Positions 8,555-17,471 of a stretch of 64,000 nt of DNA are shown one piece after another. A program made the position numbers and the translations under genes. Within the stretch, counting starts at the first letter, position 1. Every line of letters begins with the position of its first letter. Source of the DNA: Blastochloris tepida. GTDB taxonomy: Bacteria; Pseudomonadota; Alphaproteobacteria; Rhizobiales; Xanthobacteraceae. Location: positions 1,476,001-1,540,000 of the forward strand of contig NZ_AP018907.1 in the NCBI RefSeq assembly GCF_003966715.1, read 5' to 3'. The notes beneath the pieces are model-generated. The model was not told the DNA's origin, searched no databases, and saw only the letters and a program-made list of their open reading frames with translations.

Positions 8555-8902
8555 ATGTTCATCTCGCCCGCGTTCGCGCAAAGCGCACCTCTCGGCGCCG
8601 GTGGCGGCACAGACATGCTGCTGTCCTTGATGCCGTTCGTGCTGATCTTCATCATCATGTACTTCCTCATCCTGCGGCCGCAGCAGAAGCGCGCGAAGGC
8701 CCACCAGGAGATGGTGCGCAACCTGCGCCGGGGCGACATGGTGGTGACCGCCGGCGGCATGGTGGCTAAGATCTCCAAGGTGATCGACGACAACGAGGTC
8801 GAGCTGCAGCTCGGCGAGGGGCTCAAGGTCCGCCAGATCCGCGGAATGATCACCGAGGTCCGCTCCAAGAGCGAGCCGGTGAAGGACGACGCCGCCGGCT
8901 GA
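8555..8902 (+). CDS. yajC: Sec translocon accessory subunit YajC
   Basis: 115-residue membrane protein associated with SecDF-YidC. One transmembrane helix (about residues 22-42, LLSLMPFVLIFIIMYFLILR) is followed by the signature RPQQKRAKAHQEMVRNLRRGDMVVTAGGM and a small cytoplasmic SH3-like domain. It is first in the yajC-secD-secF order. Confidence 0.95.
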   Translation: MFISPAFAQSAPLGAGGGTDMLLSLMPFVLIFIIMYFLILRPQQKRAKAHQEMVRNLRRGDMVVTAGGMVAKISKVIDDNEVELQLGEGLKVRQIRGMITEVRSKSEPVKDDAAG

Positions 8903-8975
8903 GAAGCCGGCCGTGGTTCCGCCGCGCGGTTGAGGGACGTCCAGGGCGTCCGCCGATCTCACTGGACTAAGCGAC

Positions 8976-9047
8976 CGCTCGAAGTTGTTGAGTTGTCGCA
9001 TTCTCTTTCGCAAAGCCGGTTCCTACTTTTGCGGAGAATGCTCTAGA
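8976..9047 (+). repeat. Dispersed intergenic palindromic repeat, copy 1 (contains the secD ribosome-binding site)
   Basis: 72 bases that match the reverse complement of 43199-43270 at 61 positions by hand alignment. The unit has internal dyads around its CGCAAA and TTTGCG blocks. Its last base is the A of the secD ATG. The only Shine-Dalgarno candidate for secD (GGAG, 9033-9036) lies inside it. Confidence 0.75.
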
Positions 9048-10648
9048 TGCTGGTGTTCACACGCCTGAAGGCGCTTGCGATCCTGGCGGTCGCCCTGGTC
9101 GGCTGCCTGCTCGCATTGCCGAATGCGCTGCCGGCGTCGGTGCTGCACGCGCTGCCGAGTTGGGCCCAACGCACCATGGTGCTGGGCCTCGATCTGCAGG
9201 GCGGCTCCTACATCCTGCTGGAGGTCGACGTTCCGGCGGTGCGCAAGGAACGGCTGGAGGCGTTGCGCGACGATGTCCGCCGCGTCCTGCGCGAGGCGCG
9301 GGTCGGCTACACCGGGCTCGGCATCCAGGGCGACAGCGTCCAGGTGCGCATCCGCGAGGGTGAGAACTATGCCGAGGCGGTCCGCAAGCTCGGCGAGCTG
9401 TCGGAGCCGATCGGCGGAATGTTCGGCGGCAGCTCGCAGCGCACCATCGATCTGCGCGAAGGCGCGGACGGGCTGATCCAGCTGGTGATGACGCAGGCCG
9501 GGCTGAACGAGCGCGTCAAGCACGCGGTCGATCAGTCGATCGAGATCGTCCGGCGCCGCATCGACCAGCTCGGCACCACCGAACCGGCGATCCAGCGCCA
9601 GGGCGCAAGCCGCATCCTGGTGCAGGTGCCCGGCCTTCAGGATCCGACCCGCCTCAAGCAGCTCATCGGCACCACCGCCAAGCTGAGCTTCCGGCTGGTC
9701 GACATGTCGATGAGCCCGGAGATTGCCGAATCCGGCCGCGCGCCGCCCGATTCGGAGGTGCTGCAGAGCGCCGAGCGCGGCGCGGGGCCGGTTCTGGTCG
9801 AGCGCCGGGTGATGGTGGCCGGCGAGGATCTGGTCGACGCCCAGCCCGGCTTCGATTCGCGCACCCGCGAGCCGGTGGTGAATTTCCGCTTCAACACCAA
9901 TGGCGCCCGGCGGTTCGCCGCCGTCACCCAGGAGAATGTCGGCCGGCCGTTCGCCATCGTGCTCGACAATCAGGTGATCTCGGCGCCGGTGATCCGCGAG
10001 CCGATTCTCGGCGGCTCCGGCCAGATTTCCGGCCGTTTCACGGTGCAGCAGGCCAACGACCTCGCCATTCTGCTGCGGGCCGGCGCGCTGCCGGCGCCGC
10101 TGACCGTGGTGGAGGAGCGCACGATCGGGCCGAGCCTCGGCCAGGATTCGGTGCGCGCCGGCACCTATGCCTCGATCATCGGCTCGATCTTCGTCATCGT
10201 CTTCATGCTGGTGATCTACGGCCTGTTCGGCCTGTTCGCGAACCTCGCCATGATCGTCAACATCCTGATGCTGCTCGGGATTCTTTCGGCGCTCGAGGCG
10301 ACGCTGACGCTGCCCGGCATCGCCGGCATCCTGCTCACCGTCGGCATGGCGGTGGACTCCAACGTGCTCATCTACGAGCGCGTCCGCGACGAGGTTCGCA
10401 ACGGCCGGTCCGCCATCACCGCACTTGACCACGGCTTCCGCGAGGCGCTCGCCACCATCATCGACGCCAATATGACCACGCTGATCGCCGGTTTCGTGCT
10501 GTTCCTCGTCGGCACGGGCGCGGTGCGCGGCTTCGCGGTGACGCTGTCGCTCGGCATTGTCACCACCGTGTTCACCGCCTTCGTCTTCACGCGGCTGATC
10601 ATCGCAAGCTGGGTGCGCTGGGCGCGCCCGGCGCGTCTGCCGATCTGA
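9047..10648 (+). CDS. secD: Protein translocase subunit SecD
   Basis: RND-superfamily partner of SecF that uses the proton-motive force to pull preproteins across the inner membrane. TM1 is at the N-terminus, and the conserved DLQGG motif is at residues 49-53. The large periplasmic P1 region runs to about residue 360. TM2-TM6 follow, with the VDSNVLIYERVRDE motif. 533 residues is the normal length. The start codon abuts a dispersed repeat that seems to supply its ribosome-binding site. Confidence 0.97.
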   Translation: MLVFTRLKALAILAVALVGCLLALPNALPASVLHALPSWAQRTMVLGLDLQGGSYILLEVDVPAVRKERLEALRDDVRRVLREARVGYTGLGIQGDSVQVRIREGENYAEAVRKLGELSEPIGGMFGGSSQRTIDLREGADGLIQLVMTQAGLNERVKHAVDQSIEIVRRRIDQLGTTEPAIQRQGASRILVQVPGLQDPTRLKQLIGTTAKLSFRLVDMSMSPEIAESGRAPPDSEVLQSAERGAGPVLVERRVMVAGEDLVDAQPGFDSRTREPVVNFRFNTNGARRFAAVTQENVGRPFAIVLDNQVISAPVIREPILGGSGQISGRFTVQQANDLAILLRAGALPAPLTVVEERTIGPSLGQDSVRAGTYASIIGSIFVIVFMLVIYGLFGLFANLAMIVNILMLLGILSALEATLTLPGIAGILLTVGMAVDSNVLIYERVRDEVRNGRSAITALDHGFREALATIIDANMTTLIAGFVLFLVGTGAVRGFAVTLSLGIVTTVFTAFVFTRLIIASWVRWARPARLPI

Positions 10649-10664
10649 TCCGGAACCGATCCCG

Positions 10665-11612
10665 ATGCGCCTCCTGAGACTCGTCCCGGCCAACACCAAG
10701 CTGCCCTTCATGGCGTGGCGGCGGCTCAGCTTTCCGCTGTCGGCCGTGCTGTCGATCGCGTCGCTGCTGCTGTTCCTCACGGTGGGGATGAATTTCGGCA
10801 TCGACTTCGTGGGCGGCACCATGATCGAGGTGCAGTCGAAGAGCGGGCCGGCCAATGTCGGCGAGATGCGCAGCAAACTGGGGTCGCTCGATCTCGGCGA
10901 CGTGCAGATTCAACAGTTCGGCCCGCCGACCGACGTGCTGATCCGCGTCCAGACCCAGCCGGGAGGCGACGCCGCCCAGCAGGCGGTGGTCGACAAGGTG
11001 AAGGCGGCGCTGGGCGATTCGGTGGAGTACCGGCGCGTCGAGGTGGTCGGTCCGCAGGTGTCGAAGGAGTTGGTGCAGGGCGGTACCATCGGCGTTGTGT
11101 TCGCCATCTTCGGCATCATTCTCTATCTGTGGTTCCGGTTCGAATGGCAGTTCGCCATCGGGGCGATGGTCTCGACGATGCACGATATCGTGCTGACCAT
11201 CGGCTTCTTCGCCGTGACGCAGATCGAGTTCAACTCGACATCGATCGCGGCGATCCTCACCATCCTGGGCTATTCGGTCAACGATACGGTGGTCATCTAT
11301 GACCGTATTCGCGAAATGCTGCGCAAATACAAACGTATCTCGACCGAGGAATTGCTCGACATCGCGATGAACTCGACGCTGTCGCGCACCATCTATACCG
11401 GCTCGACCACGCTGCTGGCGATGATTGCGCTCTATGCCTTCGGCGGCGAGGTGATCCGCTCCTTCACCGCAGCGATCATCTTCGGCGTGGTGATCGGCAC
11501 CTATTCCTCGGCCTTCATTGCTGCGCCCTTCCTCATCTATCTCGGGGTCAGGACTCAGGGCCAAGGGAAGGACGCCGACACGGCCGAGACGGCGGCGCCC
11601 GCCAAGGCCTGA
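10665..11612 (+). CDS. secF: Protein translocase subunit SecF
   Basis: 315 residues; starts 16 bases after secD. The FGIDFVGGTMIEV motif (Asp47-Gly51) and the VNDTVVIYDRIRE motif in TM4 are diagnostic. Six TM helices are arranged as in the SecDF half-units. The stop overlaps the start of the next gene (TGATG), so the operon continues. Confidence 0.97.
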   Translation: MRLLRLVPANTKLPFMAWRRLSFPLSAVLSIASLLLFLTVGMNFGIDFVGGTMIEVQSKSGPANVGEMRSKLGSLDLGDVQIQQFGPPTDVLIRVQTQPGGDAAQQAVVDKVKAALGDSVEYRRVEVVGPQVSKELVQGGTIGVVFAIFGIILYLWFRFEWQFAIGAMVSTMHDIVLTIGFFAVTQIEFNSTSIAAILTILGYSVNDTVVIYDRIREMLRKYKRISTEELLDIAMNSTLSRTIYTGSTTLLAMIALYAFGGEVIRSFTAAIIFGVVIGTYSSAFIAAPFLIYLGVRTQGQGKDADTAETAAPAKA

Positions 11613-11995
11613 TGGCAGCGCTTGACGGCACACCACATCTGCCGGGCCGCTACGCGATCGAGTCGTTCGGTGCCGGCGGCTTCCGGTTCGGCGACATGTC
11701 GCACCGCGGCTCGCTGCTGATCCTGCCGAGCGGCATGTGGGCGTGGCCGGTTCGCGCGCCGGCCGACGTCAATGAGGCGGCGCTGGAGAGACTGTTCGCC
11801 GAGAGCGGCGAGGTCGACCTGTTCATCTTCGGCAGCGGCGCCGGCCTGAGGCCGCTGCCGGCCGCCCTGCAGGCGCGGCTGCGCGGACTGGGCATGGCGG
11901 TCGAGGCCATGGCGACCGCGCACGCCGCCCACACCTACAACATCCTGCTGGCGGAATCGCGACGCATTGCCGCCGGCCTGATCGCCGTGGACTGA
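11612..11995 (+). CDS. Mth938-like (DUF498) domain protein
   Basis: 127-residue single-domain protein of the Mth938/NDUFAF3 fold, with [18 protein letters not shown] and the [15 protein letters not shown] turn. Human NDUFAF3 is a complex I assembly factor, but the bacterial role is not established. It is translationally coupled to secF, and the next gene resembles another complex I assembly factor (NDUFAF6). That pairing suggests a shared respiratory-assembly role (inference). Confidence 0.87.
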   Translation: MAALDGTPHLPGRYAIESFGAGGFRFGDMSHRGSLLILPSGMWAWPVRAPADVNEAALERLFAESGEVDLFIFGSGAGLRPLPAALQARLRGLGMAVEAMATAHAAHTYNILLAESRRIAAGLIAVD

Positions 11996-12022
11996 CGCGG
12001 CCTGCGCACTATCTCTCCCCTC

Positions 12023-12904
12023 ATGCTCAGCGAAGCCTTCGCCTATTGCGAAAGCCTTGTGCGCGAGGCCGACAAGGACCGCTATCTCGCGACCCTGTTC
12101 GCCCCCGCGGATGCGCGCCCGCATCTGTTCGCGCTCTATGCCTTCAACGCCGAGGTGGCGCGCGTGCGCGAGATCGTCTCCGATCCGCTGCCCGGCGAGA
12201 TGCGGCTGCAGTGGTGGCGCGATGCGCTGTCGGGCAATGGGCCGGGCGATGTCGCCGCGCATCCGGTGGCGGCGGCGCTGATGGCGACGATCCGCCAGTG
12301 CCGGCTGCCGGTGGAGCCGTTTCTCGATCTGATCGAGGCGCGGGTGTTCGATCTCTACGACGACCCGATGCCGACCCTGGCCGACCTCGAGGGCTATACC
12401 GGCGAGACCTCGTCGGCGCTGATGCAGCTCGCGGCGCTGACGCTCGCAGGCGGGCGGGAGCAGGACACCGCCGAGATCGCCGGGCATGGCGGGGTGGCCT
12501 ATGCGTTGACCGGCCTGTTGCGGTCGTTTCCGCTGCACGCTTCGCGCGGCCAGATGTTCCTACCGGCGGAACTGCTCGACCGCCACCGAGTGAACCGCGC
12601 CGACGTGTTCGCTGGCCGCTACACGCCGGCCCTCAAGGTCGCGCTGGCCGAGATGCGCGGCCACGCCCACCGCCATCTGGCGGCGGTGAGCCGGGCGGTG
12701 GGGTCAATTCCCGGCGAGGTGATGGCGGCGTTCCTGCCGGTGGCGCTGGTGCGCAGCTATCTGGCCAGGATGGAATGTGCCGGCTACGACCCGTTCACCA
12801 CTCCGGTGCAGGTGCCGCAATGGCGGCGGCAATGGACGCTGTGGCGGGCGGCCCGGCAGGCGCGCTGCCTCGCCCGGCCGGTTGCGGAACGCCGCGGCGG
12901 GTAG
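12023..12904 (+). CDS. Squalene/phytoene-synthase-fold protein without catalytic aspartates (NDUFAF6-like)
   Basis: 293 residues. The fold is recognised from [32 protein letters not shown] and [11 protein letters not shown]. The two Asp-rich motifs that bind the diphosphate in true synthases are missing. The first is AEVARVRE instead of DDxxD. In the second region [12 protein letters not shown] replaces LRDxxEDxxxG. The same pattern characterises the mitochondrial complex I assembly factor NDUFAF6 and its alphaproteobacterial relatives. It should not be annotated as an active terpenoid synthase. The gene ends 14 bases from the convergent ruvX. Confidence 0.85.
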   Translation: MLSEAFAYCESLVREADKDRYLATLFAPADARPHLFALYAFNAEVARVREIVSDPLPGEMRLQWWRDALSGNGPGDVAAHPVAAALMATIRQCRLPVEPFLDLIEARVFDLYDDPMPTLADLEGYTGETSSALMQLAALTLAGGREQDTAEIAGHGGVAYALTGLLRSFPLHASRGQMFLPAELLDRHRVNRADVFAGRYTPALKVALAEMRGHAHRHLAAVSRAVGSIPGEVMAAFLPVALVRSYLARMECAGYDPFTTPVQVPQWRRQWTLWRAARQARCLARPVAERRGG

Positions 12905-12918
12905 GGGGGGAGGCAGCC

Positions 12919-13386
12919 TCACATCGACCGCAGACGGTCGAGCGCGCCCTGCAGCAGATAGGCGGCGGCCATCTTGTCGACCACCTCGGCGCGGCGCGCC
13001 CGCGAGGCATCGGCGTCGAGCAGGGTGCGGGTGACGGCGGCGGTCGACAGCCGTTCGTCCCACAGCGCGATCGGCGTCTCGGTGAGGGCCGAGAGGTTGC
13101 GGGCGAAGGCCCGGGTGGCTTGGCTGCGCGGGCCTTCCGACCCATCCATGTTCAGTGGCAGTCCGAGCACCAGGGCGGCGGCCTTCTCGGCTGCAGCGAA
13201 GGCCAGGAGCTCGGCTGCATCGGCCTTGAACTTGGTACGGATGATGGTCCTCACCGCGCTGGCGATGGTGCGGGTGCGATCGGAGAGGGCGAGGCCGATG
13301 GTCTTGGTGCCGAGGTCGAGCCCGATCAGCGGGCCGTCGGCGAGATCGGGCGCGAGATCGACGAGAGGCGCGATGCGGGCGGCCAT
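12919..13386 (-). CDS. ruvX: RuvX/YqgF RNase H-fold nuclease (pre-16S rRNA processing / putative Holliday junction resolvase)
   Basis: 155 residues, with the family signature [15 protein letters not shown] (first catalytic Asp), the [13 protein letters not shown] loop, WDERLST (Glu) and the terminal [10 protein letters not shown] segment (third acidic residue). A GGGAG precedes ATG 13386. In E. coli the homolog trims the 5' end of 16S rRNA. The gene is divergent from the UPF0173 hydrolase gene and convergent with the NDUFAF6-like gene. Confidence 0.93.
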   Translation of the reverse strand: MAARIAPLVDLAPDLADGPLIGLDLGTKTIGLALSDRTRTIASAVRTIIRTKFKADAAELLAFAAAEKAAALVLGLPLNMDGSEGPRSQATRAFARNLSALTETPIALWDERLSTAAVTRTLLDADASRARRAEVVDKMAAAYLLQGALDRLRSM

Positions 13387-13497
13387 GGCTCACTCCCTGC
13401 GGGCGGTTGCTGCGGCGTCCGGCCCCGCCGTCATCTGGTTGAATGGGGTACCGCGTTCTATAACCGGCGGGCAGACTGCGCGGGGAGGATAGAACGC

Positions 13498-14196
13498 ATG
13501 AAAATCACCTGGTTCGGCCATGCCACGTTCCGGCTCGATTTCGGCCGGTCGGTCGTCCTGATCGATCCGTTCTTCACCGGAAATCCGGCGTTCGAGGGCG
13601 ATATGGCCGAAGCGACGGCCGGCGCAACCCATATCCTGATCACCCACGGCCATTCCGATCACGTCGGCGACACGGTGGCGCTGGCCAAGACGACCGGCGC
13701 CAAGGTGGTGACGAATTTCGATCTCTGCATGTGGCTGGCCAAGCAGGGGGTGAAGCACTTCGACCCGATGAACACCGGCGGCGCCACCGATCAGGGCGAT
13801 TTCAGCGTCACGCTGGTGCGGGCCGATCACTCGGCCGGCATGGTCGAGAGCGGCGTCGGCTTCCCGCTCGGCTCGGCCAACGGCGTCATCGTCAAGGCGC
13901 GGGGCGAGCCGGTGCTGTGGCACATGGGGGATACCGACATCTTCTCCGACATGGGGCTGCTGGCCGAGATCCACGACGTCAAGATCTGCCTCTGTCCGAT
14001 CGGCGACCGCTTCACCATGGGGCCGCACACTGCCGCGCTGGCGATGAGGAAGTTCGTGACGCCGAAGATGGCGATTCCCTGCCACTACGGCTCGTTCCCG
14101 ATCATCGAGCCGACCGCCGACCGCTTCTGCCAGGAAATGATCGGCTCGGGGATCGAGGTCACCGTGCCGGAAAAGGGCCAGCCCTTCACGGTGTGA
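13498..14196 (+). CDS. UPF0173 metal-dependent hydrolase (beta-lactamase fold)
   Basis: 232 residues starting at ATG 13498, preceded by GGGGAGG. The N-terminus [13 protein letters not shown] and the metallo-beta-lactamase motif [10 protein letters not shown] are clear. Downstream ligands are [11 protein letters not shown] and CHYGSFPI. Substrate unknown for the family. The open frame extends far upstream only because the GC-rich DNA lacks stops; that part overlaps other genes and is not coding. Confidence 0.93.
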   Translation: MKITWFGHATFRLDFGRSVVLIDPFFTGNPAFEGDMAEATAGATHILITHGHSDHVGDTVALAKTTGAKVVTNFDLCMWLAKQGVKHFDPMNTGGATDQGDFSVTLVRADHSAGMVESGVGFPLGSANGVIVKARGEPVLWHMGDTDIFSDMGLLAEIHDVKICLCPIGDRFTMGPHTAALAMRKFVTPKMAIPCHYGSFPIIEPTADRFCQEMIGSGIEVTVPEKGQPFTV

Positions 14197-14256
14197 CGCG
14201 ACACGCGCCTTCATTGTCCAGGCGCTCGTCGTTCCGAGCGGGCGTCATCCGTGGCG

Positions 14257-14422
14257 CGTCGTCATCCCGGCCGAGCGACGCGAGAGCCGGGATCGTTCGC
14301 AGGAAGCGCACCCCTTCCGGAAGACGGTCCCGGGTCCCGGGCCTTTGGCCCTTGCCCGGGACGACGTGTTTTCGCCTGAGCGCGGTCCCGGCTCGGCGCT
14401 GCGCGCCGTCCAGGACGACGGG
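14257..14422 (+). repeat. REP-type palindromic cluster
   Basis: Contains two or three related dyads (TCATCCCGG...CCGGGATCGTT, TCCCGGG...CCCGGGACGACG, and GGTCCCGGCTC...). The same elements occur at 22487-22634, 23791-23865 and 61908-62016. This cluster and the rne terminator fill the gap 14197-14573; no gene was seen there. Confidence 0.65.
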
Positions 14423-14501
14423 ATCAAGAAGCGTATCCCTGCAAGCAACGGCCCCTGCCAAGCAACGGCCCCTGCCGAACGACGACGCTCCAAATGGAAA
14501 A

Positions 14502-14535
14502 CCCCTGCCAAGCGGCTTGTGCCGCTTGGCAGGGG
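14502..14535 (-). terminator. Rho-independent terminator of rne
   Basis: A perfect 15-bp stem (CCCCTGCCAAGCGGC) with a four-base loop. On the minus strand it is followed by TTTTCC, and it lies about 40 bases after the rne stop. Confidence 0.85.
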
Positions 14536-14573
14536 TGATGTGCATTCGGCATTTCGCCTCAGCCGACGTCGCC

Positions 14574-17471
14574 TCAGCCGACTCGGCGCGACCACCAGCC
14601 CGAGCGCTTGGGCCGGGTCGGGTTCTCGTCGGCCGGCGTCAGCACCATGTGAACCGGCTCGCCGCGCGGCCGGGCCGCCGACTCGGGCTCCGCCTCGGGT
14701 TCGGCCGGGGTCGCAGGCTCGGCCGTCGCCGGCTCGCTGGCGGCGGCAGCGGGCTCGCCGGCCGCCTCGGCGATCGGCTCGGCCGCGGGCAGCGCAGGCG
14801 GCTCGACCGCCGCGGGCTCCACCGCCACCTCGTCGTGCGGCGTTGCCGGCTGCAGCGTCGCCGCCTCGCCGTCCTGACCTTCCAGCCCTTCGTCGGCGTC
14901 CTCGGAGATTTCGCCCTCGGCGCCCTGATCGCGGTCGCGCCGGCCGCGCCGACCGCCACGGCGTCCGCGCCGCCGCCGACGACGGCGTTCCTCGGCGCTG
15001 GCATCGCCGGCCTCGGCGCCCTCGCGGGCCTCGTCATCCGCCTCGTCCTCGTCGGAGGTCTCGTCCTCGTCGCCAGCCATGGGCGCCGAACCGGCCTCAA
15101 AACCAGCGTCCTCGCCGTTGCGCGGGCGCCGACGCCGGCGCCGGCGCCGACGTCCGCCACCATTGTCGTCGCGGGCGGCTTCGGACCTGCGCTCGCCGGC
15201 CGTCTCCTCGTCGGCCTCGATCTCGACCTCGGTCTCGAGCTCCTCGACCTCGATCTCGTCCTCCGGCTCGATCGCATCGGGCTGGATCGGCGCCGGCGCG
15301 GTGCGGATCACCGGGCCCTTGGCCGGCGATCCCTTCTCGATCGTGTACGGGGTCTGGCCGTTGAGCGTGTCGTCGGCCTCGAATTCGATCAGCGCGCCGA
15401 ACCGGCGTTCGAGATCGACGAGGTGGGAGCGCTTCTGGTTGAGGCAGTAGAGCGCCACCGCGGTGCGGGTGCGGACGATCAGATCATGGCTCGCCGACTT
15501 GATCAGCGTGTCCTCGATCGCCCGCAGCACATGCAGCGACACCGAGGCGGAGGCGCGCACATGGCCGGTGCCGCCGCAGTGCGGGCACACCTCCGAGGAG
15601 CTTTCCAGCACGCCGGTGCGGATACGCTGGCGGCTCATCTCCAGCAGGCCGAAATGCGAGATGCGGCCGACCTGGATGCGGGCGCGGTCGTTCTTCAGCG
15701 CCTCCTTCAGCCGGCGCTCGACCGAGCGGTTGTTGCGCTTCTCGTCCATGTCGATGAAATCGACGACGATCAATCCGGCGAGATCGCGCAGGCGAAGCTG
15801 GCGCGCCACCTCGTCCGACGCCTCCAGATTGGTCTTGAGCGCGGTCTCCTCGATCGAGTGCTCGCGCGTCGAGCGCCCGGAATTGACGTCGATCGCCACC
15901 AGCGCCTCGGTCTGGTTGATGACGATGTAGCCGCCCGACTTGAGCTGCACGGTCGGCGAGAACATCGCGTCGAGCTGCGGCTCGACGCCGCTGCGGGCGA
16001 AGATCGGCGTCGCCTCGCGATAGGGCTGGACGCTCTTGGCATGGCTCGGCATGAGCATGCGCATGAATTCCTTGGCCTCGCGATAACCGTCCTCGCCGGC
16101 CACCAGGACTTCGTCGATGTCCTTGTTGTAGAGGTCGCGGATGGCGCGCTTGATCAGCGAGCCCTCCTCATAGACCAGGGCCGGGGCGGACGAACGCAGC
16201 GTCAGCTCGCGCACCGTCTCCCACAGCCGCAGCAGATATTCGAAGTCGCGCTTGATCTCGGTCTTGGTGCGGTTGGCGCCGGCGGTGCGCAGGATCACGC
16301 CCATCCCTTCGGGCACCTCCAGCTCGCCGGCAATCGCCTTCAGGCGCTTGCGGTCGACGGCGTTGGTGATCTTGCGCGAGATGCCGCCGCCGCGGGCGGT
16401 GTTGGGCATCAGCACCGAATAGCGGCCGGCGAGCGAGAGGTAGGTGGTCAGCGCCGCGCCCTTGGTGCCGCGCTCCTCCTTGACGACCTGGACCAGCAGG
16501 ATCTGGCGACGCTTGATGACTTCCTGGATGCGGTACTGACGGCGCAGCGGACGGGCGACCCGTTCGGGCATCTCCTCCAGCGCCTCGCCGGAGCCGACGA
16601 TCTCGACGACGCTTTCGGTGTCGGCCTTCTTGCCGCCCTCGGCGTCTTCTTCCTCGTCCTCGTCCTCGTCCTCGTCTTCCTCGTCGTCTTCTTCGTCCTC
16701 GTCCTCGTCTTCCTCGTCGTCGTCGTCCTCTTCCTCGTCGTCTTCGTCTTCCTCGTCGTCCTCTTCGTCTTCGTCCTCGTCGCCTTCTTCTTCGTCCTCG
16801 TCCTCGTCTTCGTCTTCCTGACCGCTGTCCGGAAGCTGGGGCGGCGTCGACTCGGACGAGACATCGGCCGCAGCCGACACCTCGACGGTCATGGTCTCGG
16901 CGGCCTCGGTCGCGGCGCCGGTGTCGGCCGCCTCGGACTCCGTCGTCCCGGCCTCGGCGCTCTCGATTCGGGCGGCTTCGGCCTGATCCGTGCCGGCCTC
17001 GACGAGTCCGGCCGGCTCGGCGGACTCGGCAGCCGGCGCCGGCTCGGCCGGGAGCGCTTCGGAGACCACGGCGTCGCCGGTCGCGGCGCGCGCGGTGAGC
17101 ACGTCGGACTCCGGCTTGCGGCGACGGCGGCGCTTGCGGTCACGCTTCAGCTTGGCGTCTTCGGCTTCGCGCTCGGCGCGCGCGGCGCGCTTTTCCTCTT
17201 CCAGCAGCGCCAGCCGGTCGGCGACCGGGATCTGATAGTAGTCGGGATGGATTTCGTTGAAGGCGAGGAACCCGTGACGGTTGCCGCCATATTCGACGAA
17301 ACAGGCCTGCAGCGAGGGTTCGACCCGGGTTACCTTGGCGAGATAGATGTTCCCGCGCAGTTGCTTGCGGGCTGCGGACTCGAAGTCGAACTCCTCGACC
17401 CGGTTGCCGCGGACCACCACCACCCGCGTCTCTTCCGGGTGGGTGGCATCGATAAGCATTTTATTGGCCAT
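14574..17471 (-). CDS. rne: Ribonuclease E with a giant acidic insertion
   Basis: 965-residue endoribonuclease, the core of the RNA degradosome. The start at ATG 17471 gives the alphaproteobacterial N-terminus MANKMLIDATHPEETRVVVV. The S1 domain begins near residue 38 and is interrupted by about 200 residues. The insertion has an RKRRRRR basic patch, an Ala/Glu stretch and about 60 nearly uninterrupted Asp/Glu residues (about 217-277). The catalytic DNase I-like part has VAIDVNSG and VVDFIDMD, which carry the two metal-binding Asp residues. The Zn-link CPHCGGTGHVR is near residue 628. The C-terminal 300 residues are disordered, with Arg-rich RNA-binding patches and a Pro/Ala/Glu tail. Confidence 0.95.
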   Translation of the reverse strand: MANKMLIDATHPEETRVVVVRGNRVEEFDFESAARKQLRGNIYLAKVTRVEPSLQACFVEYGGNRHGFLAFNEIHPDYYQIPVADRLALLEEEKRAARAEREAEDAKLKRDRKRRRRRKPESDVLTARAATGDAVVSEALPAEPAPAAESAEPAGLVEAGTDQAEAARIESAEAGTTESEAADTGAATEAAETMTVEVSAAADVSSESTPPQLPDSGQEDEDEDEDEEEGDEDEDEEDDEEDEDDEEEDDDDEEDEDEDEEDDEEDEDEDEDEEEDAEGGKKADTESVVEIVGSGEALEEMPERVARPLRRQYRIQEVIKRRQILLVQVVKEERGTKGAALTTYLSLAGRYSVLMPNTARGGGISRKITNAVDRKRLKAIAGELEVPEGMGVILRTAGANRTKTEIKRDFEYLLRLWETVRELTLRSSAPALVYEEGSLIKRAIRDLYNKDIDEVLVAGEDGYREAKEFMRMLMPSHAKSVQPYREATPIFARSGVEPQLDAMFSPTVQLKSGGYIVINQTEALVAIDVNSGRSTREHSIEETALKTNLEASDEVARQLRLRDLAGLIVVDFIDMDEKRNNRSVERRLKEALKNDRARIQVGRISHFGLLEMSRQRIRTGVLESSSEVCPHCGGTGHVRASASVSLHVLRAIEDTLIKSASHDLIVRTRTAVALYCLNQKRSHLVDLERRFGALIEFEADDTLNGQTPYTIEKGSPAKGPVIRTAPAPIQPDAIEPEDEIEVEELETEVEIEADEETAGERRSEAARDDNGGGRRRRRRRRRPRNGEDAGFEAGSAPMAGDEDETSDEDEADDEAREGAEAGDASAEERRRRRRRGRRGGRRGRRDRDQGAEGEISEDADEGLEGQDGEAATLQPATPHDEVAVEPAAVEPPALPAAEPIAEAAGEPAAAASEPATAEPATPAEPEAEPESAARPRGEPVHMVLTPADENPTRPKRSGWWSRRVG
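16640..16820 (-). repeat. GAG/GAC triplet-rich low-complexity tract inside rne
   Basis: About 180 bases of near-pure GAN/GAR codons encode the poly-Asp/Glu run. Such tracts may vary in length by replication slippage in multiples of three. The complementary strand is open as a poly-serine frame, which is an artefact. Confidence 0.85.

Noticed and set aside
9023..10876. Open frame of about 617 codons antisense to secD
   Set aside because: Antisense shadow of a complete secD; no recognisable motif and biased amino-acid composition.
12023..12904. Annotation as an active phytoene or squalene synthase (carotenoid or hopanoid pathway)
   Set aside because: Both Asp-rich motifs are missing and no other carotenoid or hopanoid gene is in the window.
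12046..13497. Upstream two-thirds of the 716-codon open frame that ends with the UPF0173 hydrolase
   Set aside because: It overlaps the synthase-fold gene and ruvX in other frames and lacks protein-like sequence; the true start is ATG 13498 with a GGGGAGG.
16618..16821. Poly-serine open frame, briefly considered as a repeat array
   Set aside because: It is the complement of the Asp/Glu codon tract in rne; there are no spacers, so it is not a CRISPR.
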